Source: Maricaulis sp048270095 (lineage in GTDB: Bacteria; Pseudomonadota; Alphaproteobacteria; Caulobacterales; Maricaulaceae). Taken from it: a stretch of DNA of 64,000 nt. The position numbers and the translations under genes were made by a program. Positions within the stretch are counted from its first letter, which is position 1. The number at the start of each line of letters is the position of its first letter. The DNA is taken from the NCBI RefSeq assembly GCF_048270095.1, contig NZ_JBLWTL010000016.1, positions 3,452 to 67,451 of the forward strand, given 5' to 3'. The notes beneath the pieces are model-generated. The model saw only the letters and a list, made by a program, of their open reading frames with translations, had not been told where the DNA came from and did not search any database. This document shows positions 60,613-64,000 of this stretch, piece after piece.

Positions 60613-60644
60613 GGCCCCGGTCCAATAGACCGGGGCCTTTTTTT
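60613..60644 (+). terminator. Intrinsic terminator
   Basis: A 10-bp stem (ggccccggtc with gaccggggcc, five-base loop) followed by TTTTTTT. It lies 100 bp after the exported-protein stop and just past the end of the converging arginine-deiminase-like gene. Confidence 0.85.
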
Positions 60645-60653
60645 GCCCGCGGC

Positions 60654-61463
60654 TCAGCCGTCCAGTGTTTCGTCAAACCAGCGCAGCGACATGCAGGACA
60701 GGCCGGCATCAATGCGGCCGATCTGCTCCGTCGCCAGCGGCACCACGCTATAGCCGGCCTGGTCGAGCATTTCGATCGTGCGCGGAAATTGCGCCCCGAC
60801 CAGAACGACATCATTGATGCGCAGGGCATTGGCCGCTGCCTCTTCGCCCTCGGGCAGGATCAGGGTCTCGAAATCCTCGAACACACCCGACGCTTCAAGC
60901 CGGGCGGTGGTGAGAATGCAATTCTCTTCGATCAGCGCGCAATCTGTCTTGAAATGCAACACGCCGGGCGGCGTCGTCACTGTTTTTGAAGCAAGGCCGA
61001 GCTTGGTCAGGCAGGCCCCGAGCGCGCCGGCGCCGGCGGCATTGGTGCGCGCTGACAGGCCAATCAACACATGATCGGGCGTCACCAGGATGTCGCCGCC
61101 ATCGGCATAGCCGGTGCCGGACATTTCCAGCACGGTCTCGAATCGCCGCCGTAAGGCCGGTGCGATCTGCGCCGTCTCGCCGCGCCGCGCCGCATTGCCC
61201 GGCCGCAACAGGATCGCACCGCCGGAAAAGACCAGCGCCGGATCCTCGACGAACACCGAATCGGGAAAGGCCTCCAGCGGTGGCAGCACCGTCACCGCCA
61301 GCCCGGCGGCCTCCAGCGCGTCTATATAGGCGGCATGTTCCGCCGCGACGCCGTCATAATCGGGATCGCCATGATCGACGGCACGAAGCCCGCGTACGAC
61401 GGAGCGCGATGGCTCGCGCACAAGGGCGGCATTGAAACGATAGACCGGGCGGGCGAGGGGCAT
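60654..61463 (-). CDS. Dimethylarginine dimethylaminohydrolase / amidinotransferase-family enzyme
   Basis: A 269-residue enzyme of the DDAH/arginine-deiminase fold. FPDSVFVEDPALVF near residue 67 has the catalytic Asp-Glu-Asp region, GVLHFKTDCALIEEN near residue 170 the active His, and the C-terminal SCMSLRW the Cys nucleophile. Such enzymes hydrolyse methylated arginines to citrulline or related reactions. ATG 61463 is chosen over an upstream TTG. Confidence 0.88.
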   Translation of the reverse strand: MPLARPVYRFNAALVREPSRSVVRGLRAVDHGDPDYDGVAAEHAAYIDALEAAGLAVTVLPPLEAFPDSVFVEDPALVFSGGAILLRPGNAARRGETAQIAPALRRRFETVLEMSGTGYADGGDILVTPDHVLIGLSARTNAAGAGALGACLTKLGLASKTVTTPPGVLHFKTDCALIEENCILTTARLEASGVFEDFETLILPEGEEAAANALRINDVVLVGAQFPRTIEMLDQAGYSVVPLATEQIGRIDAGLSCMSLRWFDETLDG

Positions 61464-61587
61464 GGGTCGGGCTCTCACAAAACACAATGGCTATATTTAA
61501 CGGCGCCGTTCGGCGCGCAAGCCCTTACACTCGGCGCCGCGCTGACTATATCCAATCCCTCTGATCACCGTCCCGAAAGCCGACCCG

Positions 61588-62559
61588 ATGATTCCGCTCT
61601 CCATCCTCGAACTCGCCCGCATCACCGATACCGGCGATGTCCGCACCGCGCTCGACAATGCGCGCGACGTGGCGGTGCATGCAGAGCGCCACGGTTTCAA
61701 GCGGATGTGGCTGGCCGAACATCATAATTTCGCGGGCATAGCCAGTGCCGCCACAGCGCTCGCCATCGCCCATATCGCGGCGGGCACGAGCACGATCCGC
61801 GTCGGTGCGGGCGGCATCATGCTGCCCAATCACGCGCCCTATATCATCGCCGAACAATTCGGCACGCTGGCCAGCCTCTATCCCGGCCGGATCGATCTCG
61901 GCCTCGGACGCGCGCCGGGCACCGATCAGCGCACCGTCCAGGCCTTGCGCCGCTCACCGGGCTCCGATGATCGCTTCCCCCAGGATGTGCAGGAGCTGCA
62001 AGCCTGGCTCGCCCCGTCCCGGCCCGGCCAGGCCGTGCAGGCGATTCCCGGCGCCGGGACGCAAGTGCCGCTCTGGATTCTCGGCTCCAGCCTGTTCGGG
62101 GCCCAGCTCGCCGCCGAGCTCGGCCTGCCCTACGCTTTCGCCTCGCATTTCGCGCCCGCCGCCCTGATCCCGGCGCTGGAAACCTACCGCAACCGCTTCA
62201 AACCCTCGGCGCAGCTGGCCAAGCCCTACGCCATGGTCGGCGTCAATATCGTCGCCGCCGACAGCGACAGCGAAGCGCGCCGCCTCGCCACCACCCAGCA
62301 AATGAGCTTCACCAACCTCATCCGCGGCACCCCCGGCCTCTCGCGCCCGCCGATCGATGATATCGACACTTATTGGTCAGCCGCCGAAGAAGCCCATGTC
62401 ACCCAGATGATGAGCTGTTCCATCCATGGCGGGCCTGAGACTGTGAAGTCCGGGATTGAGGATCTGGTCGAGCGGACAGGTGCCGATGAGCTGATCGTGG
62501 TGTCGGATGTCTATGACCACGCAGCGCGGCTCAGGTCGTTTGAGATTATGGCGGGGTGA
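61588..62559 (+). CDS. LLM-class flavin-dependent monooxygenase
   Basis: A 323-residue luciferase-like TIM-barrel protein of the MsnO8 type: LAEHHNFAGIASAATALAIA, then VGAGGIMLPNHAPYIIAEQF and GRIDLGLGRAPGTD. It uses reduced flavin or F420-like cofactors; the substrate is unknown. Start ATG 61588, 124 bp from the divergent DDAH gene. Codon use is normal for the region. Confidence 0.9.
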   Translation: MIPLSILELARITDTGDVRTALDNARDVAVHAERHGFKRMWLAEHHNFAGIASAATALAIAHIAAGTSTIRVGAGGIMLPNHAPYIIAEQFGTLASLYPGRIDLGLGRAPGTDQRTVQALRRSPGSDDRFPQDVQELQAWLAPSRPGQAVQAIPGAGTQVPLWILGSSLFGAQLAAELGLPYAFASHFAPAALIPALETYRNRFKPSAQLAKPYAMVGVNIVAADSDSEARRLATTQQMSFTNLIRGTPGLSRPPIDDIDTYWSAAEEAHVTQMMSCSIHGGPETVKSGIEDLVERTGADELIVVSDVYDHAARLRSFEIMAG

Positions 62560-62590
62560 GGGGCGTCGGTTATTTAAGAAAAATCAACGC

Positions 62591-62783
62591 CTTGTCATCC
62601 CTGACGGATGCCCGGACGCGAAGCGATCCGGGCGCAGATCTGGGACCCAGACGCCCGACGCATGCAAGCTGACGCAGTGAGGCAGGAATCATTCGCCCGC
62701 CCAGCCCGGATGGTTGCACCATGGTGGTTCTGGGTCCCTGATCTGCGCCCCGCCTTCGCGGGGCATCCGTCAGGGATGACAAG
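62591..62783. repeat. 193-bp nested inverted-repeat element
   Basis: The outer arms, 62591-62613 and 62761-62783, are a perfect 23-bp inverted pair; an inner pair of about 20 bp (gcgcagatc..gggacccaga and its complement) has one mismatch. Each arm also folds by itself (cccgga/tccggg on the left). It lies between the LLM gene and the GNAT gene. A REPIN-like palindromic mobile repeat. Confidence 0.85.
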
Positions 62784-62837
62784 TATTTGTAATCTTTGTA
62801 TTATTGCGTGTGATCGTTGTGCTCCCCAAACCCACTC

Positions 62838-63446
62838 CTACCGCGCGTCCCGCCACATCGGCGTCATCGGTGGCGCGCCTGGTGCAATTTGGATCTCCCC
62901 GATCACCTTGAAGCCGAGCGAGCCGTAAAAGCCGAGATTGGCCGGGTTGGAGCTTTCCAGATAGGCGGGCAGGCGGGCCCGGTCGCAGGCCTTGAGCACG
63001 GGCTGCATCAAGCGGCGGCCATAGCCCTGACCTTGCAGGGCGGGACGCACGGCGATGGTGAAGAGATAGACGTGCGGCGTTTGTGGTTTATGGGCCGCCA
63101 GCGCCGCATCCGCTGCCATGCCGCGCATCAGCGCCCGCGGGCCGCCGCTGGTAAGCAGTGCGGCTGCCAGGCCGGGCATGGCGTGAAAGGGTAATTCCTT
63201 GTCGCCGCCGGGCCCCAGCCACATCGCGGCCGCACCATCGGCAGCCCGGCAGCAATACCCACGCGGCGTATAGACGTGACGGGCATAGCCGGTGAAGGTG
63301 TGCCGCATCGCGGTCTCATTGCCGAACGTCCAGTGATTGAACGGATCTTCGCGAAACGCATCCGCCGTGATCGCGCCGAGCAGCGCGCTGTCCTCGCGGC
63401 CGGCACGCCGCAGGCCTTCGGATGGTTCGATTTCGAGCGCTTCCAT
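62838..63446 (-). CDS. GNAT-family acetyltransferase
   Basis: A 202-residue acetyltransferase. Motif A is VRPALQGQGYGRRLMQPVLK, and SNPANLGFYGSLGFKVIGEI is the typical C-terminal GNAT signature. The N-terminal half (GRRAGREDSALLGAITADAF) is the usual start of this group. ATG 63446 has a ten-base spacing from AAGGAG; ATG 63455 is the other choice. The substrate is unknown. Confidence 0.85.
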   Translation of the reverse strand: MEALEIEPSEGLRRAGREDSALLGAITADAFREDPFNHWTFGNETAMRHTFTGYARHVYTPRGYCCRAADGAAAMWLGPGGDKELPFHAMPGLAAALLTSGGPRALMRGMAADAALAAHKPQTPHVYLFTIAVRPALQGQGYGRRLMQPVLKACDRARLPAYLESSNPANLGFYGSLGFKVIGEIQIAPGAPPMTPMWRDAR

Positions 63447-63586
63447 GGCCAGCATGCTCCTTGTCATTCCCCGGGGTGCCGTGTCCATTTTCCGCGGTTT
63501 CGCGCCGCAAGCCTTGGTCGGAGCGCCGCGCCAGGATGGAGATTCCCCCGCCTGCATCGCCCCTTAATTCTCTTGCTTGCGAGTGG

Positions 63587-63668
63587 GCCACCGGGGCTCA
63601 ACGCCGTCAAGGCCGCCTTCGGCGCCGCTCCGCGGGCATGCGCCTTGACGGCGTTGAGCCCCGGTGGC
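63587..63668. repeat. 27-bp perfect inverted repeat (hairpin element)
   Basis: Arms 63587-63613 and 63642-63668 are exact reverse complements; the 28-base loop is GC-rich and itself partly palindromic (ggcgccttcggcgcc-like). A single transcript would form a very long, stable stem. It sits upstream of the GNAT gene. Confidence 0.85.
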
Positions 63669-63744
63669 GAAGTGCTGGCATGAGGTTTAAGGTGGGGTCC
63701 CGCGCGCTGCGGCCCGCTTATCCAGCGCAGAACCTCCAAATCAT

Positions 63745-63860
63745 CGTCATCCCAGCGCAGGCTGGGACCCAGCTTCACGCACCGTCGTGAATCAAGATAG
63801 CGCCCGTTTATCAAACGCTTGCGCTTTACGAACTGGGTCCCAGCCTGCGCTGGGATGACG
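63745..63860. repeat. 116-bp REPIN-like element with 28-bp perfect arms
   Basis: Arms 63745-63772 and 63833-63860 are exact reverse complements, each beginning gtcatcccagcgcagg-like and ending gggacccag. The design resembles the 62591 element and REP/REPIN repeats of many proteobacteria. Confidence 0.87.
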
Positions 63861-64000
63861 TTTTGTGGCGGTTTGCTGAGCCAAGCTTATCCCCACCCCT
63901 CCAACCCGCGAGTATGCTCACAGCGTTCCGGTCGCACGGGAGGCACGAGCTCAGTCAGTCGCGGCGGTCGGGAGCGTGCAGCCTGTCCGGGCAGAGGGGT

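Larger units (their letters stand above)
63447..64000. other. Right-edge non-coding region with two palindromic repeats
   Basis: It has no supported gene; several short frames cross the repeats and have no ribosome-binding site. A 27-bp perfect inverted repeat (63587-63668) and a 28-bp one (63745-63860) are described separately. 63861-64000 is ordinary GC-rich sequence to the edge of the window. Confidence 0.5.

Noticed and set aside
1..64000. CRISPR arrays, rRNA genes and other complete tRNA genes
   Set aside because: No regularly spaced repeats and no rRNA signatures were seen; apart from tRNA-Leu no tRNA clover-leaf was found by eye.

Overview
The window is GC-rich chromosomal DNA from an alphaproteobacterium. 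Support comes from an ATP synthase zeta/DUF1476 gene, a DUF3126 gene, the purC-purS-purQ-purL order, TonB and phosphate-porin outer-membrane proteins, and two-domain PilZ and PAS proteins. Gene content suggests a Maricaulis/Hyphomonas-like marine lineage; that is inference and not tested.

Layout. 1-12.4 kb holds purine synthesis genes (purL start, purQ, purS, purC, purB) interrupted by a hicAB toxin-antitoxin pair, followed by thrC, an amidohydrolase, radC and map. A short GIY-YIG gene between repeated hairpins (4.6-5.1 kb) and two 164-bp repeats (7.1-7.7 kb) lie among them. 12.4-23.1 kb holds an M28 peptidase, a DesK/DesR-like two-component system, sfsA, a CinA-like gene, a von Willebrand-domain protein, a small metalloprotease and a large lipoprotein. 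32.8-64 kb returns to core genes: a site-2 protease, a PAS chemoreceptor, a TonB receptor with a DUF2946 partner, a DNA glycosylase, a parD with a broken parE, ald with an Lrp regulator, queF, a porin, an RND efflux operon, cysE, an osmoprotectant ABC transporter, phoH and others. The last 1.5 kb is rich in palindromic repeats.

The standout is a 9.3-kb, lower-GC integrated element (23181-32496). It has inserted into the anticodon loop of a host tRNA-Leu(UAA). The 5' half of that tRNA is at 23152-23196 and the 3' half at 32481-32537; the halves pair perfectly in the acceptor stem, and a 16-bp direct repeat marks both junctions. Neither junction rebuilds a whole tRNA. Instead the element carries its own complete tRNA-Leu(UAA), 51 bp downstream of its integrase gene, and this copy is interrupted by a 220-nt group I intron lying exactly within the same anticodon loop. 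Spliced, it should replace the destroyed host tRNA; unspliced, as DNA, it lacks a continuous att core and should not be a target of the element's own integrase. The element also carries an AlpA-like regulator, a possible HUH replication protein, a phosphatase with an unknown partner gene, a DNA adenine methylase facing an HNH nuclease (probable restriction-modification), a MarR-like regulator and the tyrosine recombinase.

All calls come from reading the sequence; no database search was run. Start codons were chosen from ribosome-binding sites, overlaps and family length, and non-ATG starts are flagged.
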